From contig JABSSC010000046.1 of assembly GCA_013214635.1 (NCBI GenBank), forward strand, positions 1 through 36,633: a DNA stretch of 36,633 nt. Direction: 5' to 3'. The translations under genes and the position numbers were made by a program. Origin of the DNA: Paracoccaceae bacterium. Lineage in GTDB: Bacteria; Pseudomonadota; Alphaproteobacteria; Rhodobacterales; Rhodobacteraceae. Shown here piece by piece: positions 24,620-33,417 of this stretch (position 1 is its first letter; every line of letters starts with the position of its first letter). The notes beneath the pieces were generated by a model. It did no database searches. It was given only the letters and a program-made list of their open reading frames with translations, and was not told the origin of the DNA.

Positions 24620-25540
24620 TTAGCCTTTCACAGCACCCGCCGCGATGCCGCGGACGAAGAGTTTGCCGGAGATGAAATAGATGGCGAGCGGGACCAGACC
24701 GGTCAGCAGCGTCGCCGCCATGTTGACGTTGTATTCCTTCACGCCCTGCACCGAGTTGACGATGTTATTGAGCTGCACCGTCATCGGGTAGGTTTCAGGC
24801 TTGGTATAGATCACACCGAAGAGGAAGTCGTTCCAGATACCCGTGACCTGAAGGATGATCGCGACCACAAAGATCGGCAGCGACATCGGCAGCATGATCC
24901 GGAAGTAGATGCCCCAGAAGCCTGCGCCGTCGACGCGTGCGGCCTTGAATAGCTCTTCTGGTACCGAAGTGAAGTAGTTGCGGAACAAAAGCGTCAGGAT
25001 CGGCATCCCGAAAATCGTGTGAACGATCACCAAACCCCAGATGCTGCCCATCAACTGAACCCCGAGGAAACCGCCGGTTTCGCGCAGGATGATCACGATG
25101 GGATAGATCATCACCTGATACGGGATGAACGCGCCAAAGATCAGGATGGTGAAGAAGACTTCTGATCCTTTGAACTTCCAGTTGGCCAGTGCGTAGCCGT
25201 TCACGGACGCAATCGCGATAGAAAGAATGACCGATGGCACAAGGATCTGAACCGAATTCCAGAAGCCACGGCTCAGGCCGTCACAGTTGATGCCGGTACA
25301 GGCTTCGGCCCAGGCTTTGACCCACGGCTCAAAGGTGATGTCGACGGGCGGCGCAAATACGTTGCCCAGCCGGATTTCCGGCATGCCCTTCAGCGACGTG
25401 ACGATCATCACGTAGAGGGGCAGGGCATAGTAGACGGCCACCACGAACAGTGTGCCATAGAGCATGATGTTGGTCGGTGAGAACCGGCGCTTTGGCTTTG
25501 GCCCGCGCGGCCCGGTCATGGAGACAGTTGCATCAGCCAC
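24620..25540 (-). CDS. Sugar ABC transporter permease (MalG type)
   Basis: A 306-residue inner-membrane permease with six predicted spans; the EAA loop is seen in EELFKAARVDGAGFWGIYFRIMLP, which contacts the ATPase. I place the start at the GTG at 25538-25540 because GGAGG lies eight bases before it and the overlap with the upstream permease stop is then only eight bases; a TTG five codons earlier has no ribosome site. The periplasmic loop contains two cysteines (ACTGINCDG) that could form a disulfide. It forms the channel with the MalF-type partner. Confidence 0.94.
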   Translation of the reverse strand: MADATVSMTGPRGPKPKRRFSPTNIMLYGTLFVVAVYYALPLYVMIVTSLKGMPEIRLGNVFAPPVDITFEPWVKAWAEACTGINCDGLSRGFWNSVQILVPSVILSIAIASVNGYALANWKFKGSEVFFTILIFGAFIPYQVMIYPIVIILRETGGFLGVQLMGSIWGLVIVHTIFGMPILTLLFRNYFTSVPEELFKAARVDGAGFWGIYFRIMLPMSLPIFVVAIILQVTGIWNDFLFGVIYTKPETYPMTVQLNNIVNSVQGVKEYNVNMAATLLTGLVPLAIYFISGKLFVRGIAAGAVKG

Positions 25541-26468
25541 GTTTCTTGCCTCCAAATTCGAGATAGGCCCAAGGGATCAAAACGATCAGGACGCTCAGCA
25601 ACATCATGGTGGATGCGGCAAAGCCCTGCGCGAGGTTCTGAGATTGGAACATCTTTTCGATCACGTATTTGGCGGGCACTTCGGACGCGATCCCCGGGCC
25701 GCCAGATGTTTGCGCGACCACAAGGTCATACACCTTGATGATGCCGGATGTGATGATGACGAGCGCTGTGATGAATACCGGGCGCATCATGGGGATGATG
25801 ACGACGACATAGGTTTTCCAAACCGGGATGCCGTCAACGCGTGAGGCTTTCCAGATGTCTTCATCGATGCCCCGCAGGCCTGCAAGCATCAGGACCATGA
25901 TGAAGCCAGAGCCTTGCCAGATGCCAGCAATCAGGATGCCGTAGATCACGATGTCTGCGTTGTTGAGCGGGTCAAAGGCAAAGCTTTCCCAACCCCAGCG
26001 CTGAACTACGCTTTGAATTCCGAATTGCGGGTTCAGGATCCACTGCCAGACCAGCCCGGTCACGATGAAGGACAGGGCGAAAGGGTAAAGGAAGATCGTG
26101 CGGAAGACTGCCTCGCCGCGGATTTTTCGGTCGAGAAGTGCTGCAAGCGTGAAGCCGATCACAAAGCTCAGGATGAGCGAGCACACGCCATAGATGGCAA
26201 GGTTCTCAATCGACACCAGCCAGCGGCGGGTTTCCCAAAGGCGTTCGTATTGCTCGAAGCCCACGAATTCGAGGCGCGGAAGCAGGCGGGAGTTTGTGAA
26301 TGAATGAACAATCGTCCAGACCGTACATCCAACGAAGATCACCAAGGCGGTTGCCACCATAGGGATGGACGCAATCTTGGCGGTCATGTTCTTGAAGAGC
26401 CGGTTGGGCCGTTGTGTGCGTTCCCGCTGCACGGCGCTCGGACTCTGGGCGTCGTCGGCTATCGCCAT
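25533..26468 (-). CDS. Sugar ABC transporter permease (MalF type)
   Basis: A 311-residue permease with six predicted spans and a cytoplasmic N-terminus of about 35 residues. The EAA loop is DEDIWKASRVDGIPVWKTYVVVIIP. AGGGGGG precedes the ATG. It pairs with the MalG-type permease downstream, whose start overlaps its stop. A terminator-like hairpin separates it from the binding-protein gene. The family resemblance is to alpha-glucoside/glycoside CUT1 systems; the sugar taken up is inferred only from the glycosidases. Confidence 0.94.
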   Translation of the reverse strand: MAIADDAQSPSAVQRERTQRPNRLFKNMTAKIASIPMVATALVIFVGCTVWTIVHSFTNSRLLPRLEFVGFEQYERLWETRRWLVSIENLAIYGVCSLILSFVIGFTLAALLDRKIRGEAVFRTIFLYPFALSFIVTGLVWQWILNPQFGIQSVVQRWGWESFAFDPLNNADIVIYGILIAGIWQGSGFIMVLMLAGLRGIDEDIWKASRVDGIPVWKTYVVVIIPMMRPVFITALVIITSGIIKVYDLVVAQTSGGPGIASEVPAKYVIEKMFQSQNLAQGFAASTMMLLSVLIVLIPWAYLEFGGKKRG

Positions 26469-26519
26469 CGGTTCCCCCCCTGAAAAATATGGGATCGCGG
26501 TATTCTTATGCCCGCGTTG

Positions 26520-26549
26520 AAAAAGTCCCGGCCCTGATGAGCCGGGACC
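26520..26549 (-). terminator. Intra-operon rho-independent-type hairpin after the ABC binding-protein gene
   Basis: An 8-bp stem GTCCCGGC / GCCGGGAC with an 8-base loop is followed in the transcribed direction by TTTTTC. It lies eight bases past the binding-protein stop and before the permease genes. It should terminate part of the transcripts, keeping binding protein in excess over permease. Confidence 0.7.
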
Positions 26550-26557
26550 AAAGGCCT

Positions 26558-27790
26558 TTAGTCGGCGCGCGAAATGATCTTCGCGTAAGCCGCCTGAGCG
26601 TCAGCCGCCGAGTACGACGGATCGTTCCAGAATTCGACCATCAGGTCTTCGATCTGGCCCGACGTGTCCGGCGACAGCGTCTGGTTGCCGTCGGGCAGGA
26701 TCGCGCCGTTGGCGAGAATCTCCAGGCCCTTCTTCATGCAGTCGTTGGCCGCATCGAGATCGACGTCACCACGGATCGGCAGCGAGCCTTTCTTGAGGTT
26801 GAACGCAACTTGCACCTCTTTCGACACCAGCAGTGATGCCAACTCTTTCTGAGCGGCGGTCACGTCTGCATCGCCGTTGACCGGGAAGTAGAATGCGTCA
26901 CCACCGGTCGAGATGACCTCGTTTACACCCAGACCCGGCAAACAGGTGTAGTCTTCGCCAGCGACCTGACCGGCCACTTGGAATTCACCCTGCGCCCAGT
27001 CGCCCATGATCTGTGCGCCGGCCTGACCGGTGATCACGAGGTTTGTGGCCTGGTTCCAGTCCTGCACGTTCGAGTTCGCAGCAAGCTGACGCGCATTTGC
27101 GGCGGCTTCGAACACCTTTGCGTATTCAGGACCTGCGGCAACATCGGCGTTTTTGTCGATGTTAACGGCGCTCCACGCGTCGAGCCCGGCGATTGCAACG
27201 GTCATCACGCCAAACGCGCCAGACGACTGCCATGGCTGCTGACCCATGGCGAGCGGGATCTTGCCTGCGGCTTCAAGCGCCGGGGCTGCTGCGACGAATT
27301 CATCCCAGTTGGCTGGAACGTCCGTGCCAGCATCGGCAAACGCCTGATGGCTCAACCAGATCCACTGCCACGAGTGAATGTTGACAGGGGCGCAATATAC
27401 GCGTCCGTCAACCGTGCAGCTGTCGAGCAGCGAGACGGGGTGAATGATGTCGCGCCAGCCTTCAGCTTCAGCGACATCGGTCAGGTCCAGAAGGAGACCG
27501 GCTTCGATCAATTCTTCTGCCTGACGGCCGTGGTTGAGCTGGGTTGCGCCCATAGGATCACCGCCAAGGATGCGGCTGATGATGATTGGGCGTGCGGTAC
27601 CGCCGGAGCCGGCGATCGCGCCGTCGACCCAATTGTGATCGGTCTTTTCGTCAAAAGCCTTGGCGAATTCCGCCACGGCGGCGGCTTCACCGCCTGACGT
27701 CCACCAATGGGTGACCTCCAGATCTGCCGCCATCGCGCCGCTAGCGCTAACGATTGCAGATGCAGCCATAAGGCGTGCTATCGATTTCAT
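26558..27790 (-). CDS. ABC transporter extracellular sugar-binding protein (family 1)
   Basis: A 410-residue periplasmic binding protein. The Sec signal is short: MKSIARLMAASAIVSASGAMA with cleavage before ADLEVTHWW (about residue 21-22). The mature part opens with the typical strand EVTHWWTSGGEAAAV and has aromatic sugar-stacking residues such as HSWQWIWLSH. Cysteines occur in pairs (CTVDGRVYC), suggesting a disulfide. GGGAGGAAAC precedes the ATG. It is the first gene of the glycan operon and delivers an oligosaccharide to the MalF/MalG permeases. The sequence resembles glucose/mannose- and xylooligosaccharide-type receptors, but the ligand is not determined. Confidence 0.93.
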   Translation of the reverse strand: MKSIARLMAASAIVSASGAMAADLEVTHWWTSGGEAAAVAEFAKAFDEKTDHNWVDGAIAGSGGTARPIIISRILGGDPMGATQLNHGRQAEELIEAGLLLDLTDVAEAEGWRDIIHPVSLLDSCTVDGRVYCAPVNIHSWQWIWLSHQAFADAGTDVPANWDEFVAAAPALEAAGKIPLAMGQQPWQSSGAFGVMTVAIAGLDAWSAVNIDKNADVAAGPEYAKVFEAAANARQLAANSNVQDWNQATNLVITGQAGAQIMGDWAQGEFQVAGQVAGEDYTCLPGLGVNEVISTGGDAFYFPVNGDADVTAAQKELASLLVSKEVQVAFNLKKGSLPIRGDVDLDAANDCMKKGLEILANGAILPDGNQTLSPDTSGQIEDLMVEFWNDPSYSAADAQAAYAKIISRAD

Positions 27791-27806
27791 GTGTTTCCTC
27801 CCGGTT

Positions 27807-27820
27807 CTAAATCGTTATAG
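27807..27820. promoter_or_regulatory. Imperfect LacI-type operator, glycan locus
   Basis: CTAAATCGTTATAG matches the neighbouring perfect palindrome in 12 of 14 positions, with the right half identical. It is 20 bp centre to centre from that site and 17 bases upstream of the binding-protein start, so binding would block transcription of the operon. Confidence 0.55.
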
Positions 27821-27826
27821 GCCGAA

Positions 27827-27840
27827 CTATAACGTTATAG
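27827..27840. promoter_or_regulatory. Perfect LacI-type operator, glycan locus
   Basis: CTATAACGTTATAG is a perfect 14-bp palindrome with central CG, in the 169-base gap between the binding-protein gene and the divergent LacI gene. It is the best candidate site for that LacI protein. Confidence 0.7.
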
Positions 27841-27959
27841 ATTTTTCTGGCAAGATGGTTTAACTATCGAACGAACGCGCCATATCGACACGTATGTCGA
27901 ACGCGTTGCACAAGCCATTCGTGGCACAGGCGCGGCGGACTTAAGTTAAAGGATTTTCA

Positions 27960-28991
27960 GTGGTTACCGCGACAAAACGTTCGACCAAGCCAACCCTCCG
28001 CACCATCGCGGATCTAAGCGGTTTGGCGGTCCCGACCGTGTCGCGCGCCCTGAACGATGCTCCCGATATCGGGCAGGAGACAAAGCAGAAGGTTCGCGAA
28101 ATCGCGCGTCAGATCGGCTATGTGCCGAATCGCGCGGGCGTGAGATTGCGGACCGGCAAAACCAACGTGATTTCTCTTGTCCTCGGCACGGATAATGAGG
28201 TGACGGATCACACGGGGCAGCTGGTGTCCTCAATCGCTCGGGCTCTTCGGAACACGCGATACCACCTGAACGTGACGCCCTACTTTCCTACCGAGGATCC
28301 GATGATCCCGGTGCGATACATCGTGGAGACGGCTTCCGCTGATGCCGTCATTCTGAACCGGATCGAAGTTGACGATCCCCGCATCACCTATCTTCTGGAA
28401 CGCAACTTTCCCTTCGTCTGTTACGGGCGCGGGAAATGGCGGGCGCGGCACCCTTACTTCGATTTCGACAACGAATCTTTTGGCGAAATTGCTGCGCGCG
28501 CTTTGTCCGAAAAGGGCTGTAAGAATATCACGATCCTCGCCCCCCCACTGTCGCAAAATTATGCGCAGGATATGATCCGGGGCGCGTCGCGATACCTTGA
28601 AGCTCGGGGGATGAAACTGAATCTGCTCAAGGGTATTTCGGGTGATGATGAAGGGGAGCTGATCCAGCGGCGCATCGCCGAATACCTGCGCGGTACGCCG
28701 GATTACGATGGGATGATCTGCCCGTCCGCCACCGCCGCGATCGCCGCCGTTGTGGGGGCGGAACAGACGGGCAGGGTGATCGGACAAGACCTCGAGGTTT
28801 TCGCCAAGGAAGCTATTCCCTTCCTAGGGAAGTTTCGCGCCAAGGTGGAGACAGCTCGCGAAGATGTCCGTGAAGCCGGAACTTTCCTCGCCCAGGCCGC
28901 CATCCGCGCGGTGGAAACTCCGGACGAACCCCCAATGCAAAAGCTGGTAAGCGCAACGTGGGAAGGGACGACGAACGACGAGCCGACCTGA
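27960..28991 (+). CDS. LacI family transcriptional regulator of the glycan operon
   Basis: A 343-residue LacI/GalR regulator. The HTH is RTIADLSGLAVPTVSRALNDAP (about 14-35), then the hinge helix GYVPNRAGVRLRTGKT and an effector domain. The start is a GTG (27960-27962) with AAGGA seven bases before it. It is divergent from the nine-gene glycan operon, with two related palindromes in between, so it probably represses that operon until an oligosaccharide or monosaccharide appears. The effector domain is of the type seen with alpha-glucoside regulators, but specificity cannot be deduced. It is followed by a weak hairpin and tRNA-Thr on the other strand. Confidence 0.93.
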   Translation: MVTATKRSTKPTLRTIADLSGLAVPTVSRALNDAPDIGQETKQKVREIARQIGYVPNRAGVRLRTGKTNVISLVLGTDNEVTDHTGQLVSSIARALRNTRYHLNVTPYFPTEDPMIPVRYIVETASADAVILNRIEVDDPRITYLLERNFPFVCYGRGKWRARHPYFDFDNESFGEIAARALSEKGCKNITILAPPLSQNYAQDMIRGASRYLEARGMKLNLLKGISGDDEGELIQRRIAEYLRGTPDYDGMICPSATAAIAAVVGAEQTGRVIGQDLEVFAKEAIPFLGKFRAKVETAREDVREAGTFLAQAAIRAVETPDEPPMQKLVSATWEGTTNDEPT

Positions 28992-28997
28992 ACGGTC

Positions 28998-29018
28998 GCC
29001 TGCAGTGTGTTTGCAGGC
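28998..29018 (+). terminator. Short hairpin after the second LacI gene
   Basis: GCCTGCA / TGCAGGC forms a 7-bp stem with a 7-base loop, seven bases past the LacI stop. No T-run follows on either strand, so termination is only possible, not shown. It also lies just beyond the 3' end of tRNA-Thr. Confidence 0.3.
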
Positions 29019-29041
29019 ACACGGATTGATCCGGTTTGGAA

Positions 29042-29116
<75 letters not shown>

Positions 29117-29202
29117 ACGAAGTGGGCGCGGGATAATCCCAATTGTCATGACGCGCAAGCGCAATCTGGACGCTTTTCCGCTACTGGGATACAGAAGCCA
29201 TC

Positions 29203-29349
29203 ATGAGTGAGCAGCGCCAGAATTCGCCGTCGAAAAAACCAGATGACCCCCGCCAGGACCGCCTTAAGGCGGCTCTCAAGGCGAACCTCCAGAAACGCAA
29301 GGCGCAGGCGCGCAGCAGAAAAACAAAAACCGACAATACAGGCGCATAG
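29203..29349 (+). CDS. Small highly charged protein upstream of murA
   Basis: A 48-residue open frame starting MSEQRQNSPSKK and ending TDNTGA, three bases before the murA start. It is very rich in Lys, Arg, Gln and Ala, with a likely amphipathic helix (RQDRLKAALKANLQKRKAQ) and no hydrophobic core or membrane span. The ribosome site is weak (GAAG). The tight spacing to murA and the smooth codon use suggest a real gene, co-transcribed with it. No function can be read; nucleic-acid binding is possible from its charge. Confidence 0.65.
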   Translation: MSEQRQNSPSKKPDDPRQDRLKAALKANLQKRKAQARSRKTKTDNTGA

Positions 29350-29352
29350 AGT

Positions 29353-30621
29353 ATGGATTCCATTGTAATACAGGGCGGGCAGGAGTTAAGCGGTGAAGTT
29401 CCGATTGCAGGCGCCAAGAACGCGTGTCTCGCGCTTATGCCCGCGACGCTTCTGACCGACCAACCCCTGACGCTGACCAATGCGCCAAGGCTCAGTGATA
29501 TTCGCACAATGACCAGCCTTCTGACCTCGCTCGGGGCCGAGGTGTCGAGCCTTCAGAACGGTCGGGTGCTGGCGCTGTCTTCGCATGATCTGACCAGCCA
29601 CCGCGCCGATTATGACATCGTACGCAAAATGCGGGCGTCGATCCTGGTGCTGGGGCCGCTTCTGGCCCGTCATGGAGAGGCCGTGGTGTCTCTGCCCGGC
29701 GGTTGTGCGATCGGTGCGCGGCCTGTGGACTTGCATTTGCGTGCACTCGAAGCGCTGGGCGCAACGCTGGAACTGCGCGACGGATACGTGCATGCGACGG
29801 CAAATGGTGGGCTCAAGGGCGGACGTATCGCTTTTCCCTTTGTCTCCGTAGGGGCGACCGAGAATGCGCTGATGGCCGCGACGCTGGCCAAAGGCACGAC
29901 CATTATTGAGAACGCCGCGCGCGAACCCGAAATCGTCGACCTTGCGAATTGCCTGTCCAAGATGGGGGCCAAAATCGCGGGCGCTGGTACCACCAAGATT
30001 GAAGTGCAGGGCGTGGATCAACTTCATGGCGCGACCCATGAGGTCGTCCTCGACCGGATCGAACTCGGTACCTACATGATCGCTCCCGCGATCGCTGGCG
30101 GGTCGGTCGAATGTCTCGGCGGCCGTATCGACCTGATCGACGCATTTTGTGAGCGGCTCGACGCAGCGGGATTGTCTGTTGAGCAAACCAAGCGCGGTAT
30201 CAAAGTGTCGCGAAAAAACGGGCGATTAAACGCGGTCGACGTCAAGACCGCGCCATTTCCCGGCTTTCCCACCGACCTGCAGGCCCAGATGATGGCGATG
30301 CTGACAACCGCCGACGGCGTCAGCAACCTTGAAGAGCGGATCTTTGAAAACCGCTTCATGCACGCCCCTGAGCTACAACGCATGGGGGCCGAGATCGCTG
30401 TGAGCGGCGGAACCGCCACGGTGACGGGTGTCGCGCGCCTCAAAGGCGCGCCCGTTATGGCAACAGACTTGCGGGCCAGTGTCTCGCTGATCCTTGCGGG
30501 CCTCGCGGCCGAAGGGGAAACGGTCGTCAACCGCGTCTACCACCTCGACCGTGGTTATGAGCGCGTGGAAGAAAAGCTTTCGGGTCTCGGTGCCCGTATT
30601 GAACGGATGGCAGAAACATGA
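29353..30621 (+). CDS. murA: UDP-N-acetylglucosamine 1-carboxyvinyltransferase
   Basis: First committed step of peptidoglycan synthesis: transfers enolpyruvate from PEP to UDP-GlcNAc, in the cytoplasm. The 422 residues match the family. K22-N23 in GAKNA bind substrate, and C118 in [12 protein letters not shown] is the catalytic, fosfomycin-reactive cysteine. Other signatures are [15 protein letters not shown] and [17 protein letters not shown]. It overlaps the DUF2948 gene by four bases (ATGA) at its end. Confidence 0.98.
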   Translation: MDSIVIQGGQELSGEVPIAGAKNACLALMPATLLTDQPLTLTNAPRLSDIRTMTSLLTSLGAEVSSLQNGRVLALSSHDLTSHRADYDIVRKMRASILVLGPLLARHGEAVVSLPGGCAIGARPVDLHLRALEALGATLELRDGYVHATANGGLKGGRIAFPFVSVGATENALMAATLAKGTTIIENAAREPEIVDLANCLSKMGAKIAGAGTTKIEVQGVDQLHGATHEVVLDRIELGTYMIAPAIAGGSVECLGGRIDLIDAFCERLDAAGLSVEQTKRGIKVSRKNGRLNAVDVKTAPFPGFPTDLQAQMMAMLTTADGVSNLEERIFENRFMHAPELQRMGAEIAVSGGTATVTGVARLKGAPVMATDLRASVSLILAGLAAEGETVVNRVYHLDRGYERVEEKLSGLGARIERMAET

Positions 30622-31091
30622 GTGACGCAACGTTTGAGGATGGCGGAGAAGCCCCGCTGCGGCTCCGTGCCCTGGACGCGACGGACCTGGAGGTTATCGC
30701 GACCCTTGTGCAGGATGCGGTTTTGCCCGCGAACGAAATCAAGTTCCTCAAGCATCACCGCCGCCTCGCGCTTTTGATCAACCGCTTTCGCTGGGAAGAT
30801 GCGCAAGCCGCCGAACGCCGCGGGCGTCCGTTTGAGCGTGTGCAGTCCGTCCTGAGCGTCGAGGACGTCTCGCGCGTACAATCGCAGGGCGTCGCCCAAG
30901 GGGATGACGATACTGTGTTGTCGATCTTGTCGATTGATTTCGAACCCGGCGAAGATGGGACGGGTCGGCTTGTGCTGACGCTCGCCGGGGACGGTGCAAT
31001 CGCGGCCGAGGTCGAGACGCTTGAGGTCACGCTTGCTGACGTCACGCGCCCCTACCTCGCGCCGTCACGGCACCGCCCCGATCACGAATGA
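30618..31091 (+). CDS. DUF2948 family protein
   Basis: A 157-residue soluble protein recognised by its opening [24 protein letters not shown] and the following [20 protein letters not shown]. These are hallmarks of a family of unknown function found in alphaproteobacteria between murA and hisD. Its start overlaps the murA stop and its stop overlaps the acetyltransferase start, both by four bases, so it belongs to one transcript. No catalytic motif is visible. Confidence 0.9.
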   Translation: MSDATFEDGGEAPLRLRALDATDLEVIATLVQDAVLPANEIKFLKHHRRLALLINRFRWEDAQAAERRGRPFERVQSVLSVEDVSRVQSQGVAQGDDDTVLSILSIDFEPGEDGTGRLVLTLAGDGAIAAEVETLEVTLADVTRPYLAPSRHRPDHE

Positions 31092-31585
31092 TCGTCCGGC
31101 GATTGACGGACACGGACGTTAACGCGTTCAAATCCATCCGGCTTGAGGCGCTTAAAACCGAACCTGATGCCTTCGCCAGCAGTTATGATGAAGCACTGAA
31201 GCTCAGTGACGAAGATTGGCGCGCACGGCTGACCCAACCAATTGTGGTCGCGGCGTTTGACGACACCGGCACGCCGCGCGGTCTCATGGGTGTCATACGT
31301 CAGCCTTATACCCAAATGGCCCATCGCGGGTCGCTGGTCATGGTCTTTGTGGCACCGGATGCGCGTCGCGGCGGCACGGCGCGAAAAATGCTGGCGTTCA
31401 TCGAGGCCGAAGCGCGTCAGGCGGGCATCGATCAGATTGAACTGGAGGTGCGCGCCGACAACGCTTCGGCCATCCGGTTCTATGAAACTGCCGGTTATCA
31501 GACCTATGGCCAGTTGCCGCGCGCGGCACGCTCGCAGACGGGCGAATGCGATGATTTGCTGATGGTGCGCCACCTCGACGCTTGA
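31088..31585 (+). CDS. GNAT family N-acetyltransferase
   Basis: A 165-residue GCN5-type acetyltransferase. Motif A is seen as LVMVFVAPDARRGGTARKML, with RRGGTA as the acetyl-CoA pyrophosphate loop, and the C-terminal NASAIRFYETAGYQTYG is motif B. The acceptor substrate is unknown. The start overlaps the DUF2948 stop by four bases. Placement in the murA-hisD block is positional and says little about function. Confidence 0.9.
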   Translation: MIVRRLTDTDVNAFKSIRLEALKTEPDAFASSYDEALKLSDEDWRARLTQPIVVAAFDDTGTPRGLMGVIRQPYTQMAHRGSLVMVFVAPDARRGGTARKMLAFIEAEARQAGIDQIELEVRADNASAIRFYETAGYQTYGQLPRAARSQTGECDDLLMVRHLDA

Positions 31586-31629
31586 GCCTGTGCCGCACTG
31601 CAGCTATGTCGCCTGATCAGGAGACCCTG

Positions 31630-32940
31630 ATGCCGCAATTTCTTGATACCAAAGACGCTGGTTTCGACACGCAGTTTAGCGCGCTTCTTTCGGCCAAACG
31701 CGAAGACGCGCCCGATGTCGATGCCGCTGTGGCCGAGATCATTGAAGACGTGCGCGTGCGCGGCGACGAGGCAGTGATCGATCTGACATCCCGGTTTGAT
31801 CGGATCGATCTGTCCCCAAATACGTTGGCGTTTTCCGAGGCCGAGATTGACGCGGCCTGCGCGGCAGTCCCGGATCAGGAACGCGCGGCACTCGATCTCG
31901 CCGCTGACCGCATCCGCGCTTATCACGAACGCCAGATTCCGCAGGATGAGATGTGGACAGACGCCAGTGGTGCGACGCTGGGTTGGAAATGGACCCCTGT
32001 TTCTGCCGCTGGTCTGTATGTTCCGGGTGGCTTGGCAAGCTATCCATCCTCCGTTCTGATGAATGCCATCCCGGCCAAGGTTGCTGGTGTGGAGCGGCTC
32101 GTGATCACGGTTCCCACGCCCAATGGCGCGACCAATCCGCTTGTGCTCTATGCTGCACGGCTCGCCGGGGTCGACACGATCTATCGCATCGGTGGGGCGC
32201 AGGCGATCGCGGCGCTCGCCTATGGCACTAATACCATCCAACCCGTCGACATGATCACCGGGCCCGGAAACGCCTATGTCGCCGCCGCAAAGCGTCGGGT
32301 CTTCGGGCGCGTGGGCATCGACATGATTGCAGGCCCATCTGAGATTCTGGTCGTCGCTGACCGTGACAACGACCCCGACTGGATCGCGATTGATTTACTC
32401 AGTCAGGCCGAACACGACGCATCCGCCCAATCGCTCCTCATCACGACAGACGCCGACCTTGGCCGCGCCGTGGCCGCTGCGGTGGACAAACGCCTGGAAA
32501 CACTCGACCGGCGCGACATTGCGGGGGCAAGCTGGCGCGATTTCGGTGCGATCATCACGGTCCGCGACCTTGACGAGGCCGCGCGCCTCACCAACCGCAT
32601 CGCACCAGAACACCTTGAGCTTTGCGTCGACGATCCTGATGCGCTTGCCGCGCAGATTGACCATGCGGGCGCGATCTTCCTCGGTAAATGGACGCCAGAA
32701 GCCATCGGCGACTATATCGGCGGCCCCAACCACGTCTTGCCAACGGCCCGGTCCGCCCGGTTTTCGTCCGGTCTGAGTGTCATGGACTTCGTCAAACGCA
32801 CGACACTGGCCAAGATGACGCCTGAGGCACTGAAGGCCATCGGTCCCGCAGCCGAAACGCTGGCGACGTCCGAAAGCCTCGAGGCACACGGTCTTTCGGT
32901 TCGCGCGCGCCTCGATCAACTGAACGAGGGCGACAGATGA
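31630..32940 (+). CDS. hisD: Histidinol dehydrogenase
   Basis: Last step of histidine synthesis: zinc-dependent, two-step NAD+ oxidation of L-histidinol to L-histidine. 436 residues from the ATG at 31630, which follows AGGAGA by five bases; an upstream in-frame ATG overlapping the GNAT gene is rejected. All key residues match the E. coli enzyme in position: Q259 and H262 (SQAEHD), E327-H328 (APEHLEL), D361 (GDYIGGPNH) and H420 (EAHGLS). It is a paralogue of HpsN at 8015-9322 but keeps the histidinol-type substrate residues. It overlaps the UPF0262 gene by four bases. Confidence 0.97.
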   Translation: MPQFLDTKDAGFDTQFSALLSAKREDAPDVDAAVAEIIEDVRVRGDEAVIDLTSRFDRIDLSPNTLAFSEAEIDAACAAVPDQERAALDLAADRIRAYHERQIPQDEMWTDASGATLGWKWTPVSAAGLYVPGGLASYPSSVLMNAIPAKVAGVERLVITVPTPNGATNPLVLYAARLAGVDTIYRIGGAQAIAALAYGTNTIQPVDMITGPGNAYVAAAKRRVFGRVGIDMIAGPSEILVVADRDNDPDWIAIDLLSQAEHDASAQSLLITTDADLGRAVAAAVDKRLETLDRRDIAGASWRDFGAIITVRDLDEAARLTNRIAPEHLELCVDDPDALAAQIDHAGAIFLGKWTPEAIGDYIGGPNHVLPTARSARFSSGLSVMDFVKRTTLAKMTPEALKAIGPAAETLATSESLEAHGLSVRARLDQLNEGDR

Positions 32941-33416
32941 CCTCTCGGATCATTCGCATCGACATTGACGACAGCGCGCTCCCGCCGCCCACGCCGGAGA
33001 TTCAGCAAGAGCGCAAAGTCGCGATTTTTGATCTTCTAGAGGATAATAGCTTTACCTTGCCGGCGGCAGCGCGGGCGGAGTACGACGGGTCGTTCGCGCT
33101 GAATCTGTCGATCCGGGAACGTCGGCTCGTGTTCGATGTCAGGACCGAGGATGATCAGCCTATTACCGCCTTTCACCTGTCCCTTGGTCCCTTCCGGCAA
33201 GTCGTCAAAGACTATTATCAGATCTGTGAAAGCTACTTTGATGCGGTTAAGCGATTGCCGCCTAGCCAGATCGAGGCGATCGATATGGCGCGGCGCGGCA
33301 TCCACAACGAAGGCGGCCGCGTTCTGCAGGAACGGCTCGACGGGAAGGCTGAGATCGACATCGACACCGCCCGCCGCCTTTTCACCCTGATCTGCGTTCT
33401 GCATTTCGGAGGGTAA
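32937..33416 (+). CDS. UPF0262 family protein
   Basis: A 159-residue protein recognised by RIIRIDIDDSALPPPTPEIQQER at the start (given here split by family knowledge), by DLLEDNSFTLP, and by VKDYYQICESYFDAVKRLPPSQIEAIDMARRGIHNEG. This uncharacterised family is almost confined to alphaproteobacteria and is regularly found after hisD. It overlaps hisD by four bases and precedes the phosphatase gene by one. No catalytic residues or membrane segments are seen. Confidence 0.93.
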   Translation: MTSRIIRIDIDDSALPPPTPEIQQERKVAIFDLLEDNSFTLPAAARAEYDGSFALNLSIRERRLVFDVRTEDDQPITAFHLSLGPFRQVVKDYYQICESYFDAVKRLPPSQIEAIDMARRGIHNEGGRVLQERLDGKAEIDIDTARRLFTLICVLHFGG

Positions 33417-33417
33417 G

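Noticed and set aside
29117-29202. Promoter for tRNA-Thr (TTGCGC, 17 bases, TATCCC on the minus strand).
   Set aside because: The -10 match is poor, so I do not annotate it, although a promoter must lie in this gap.
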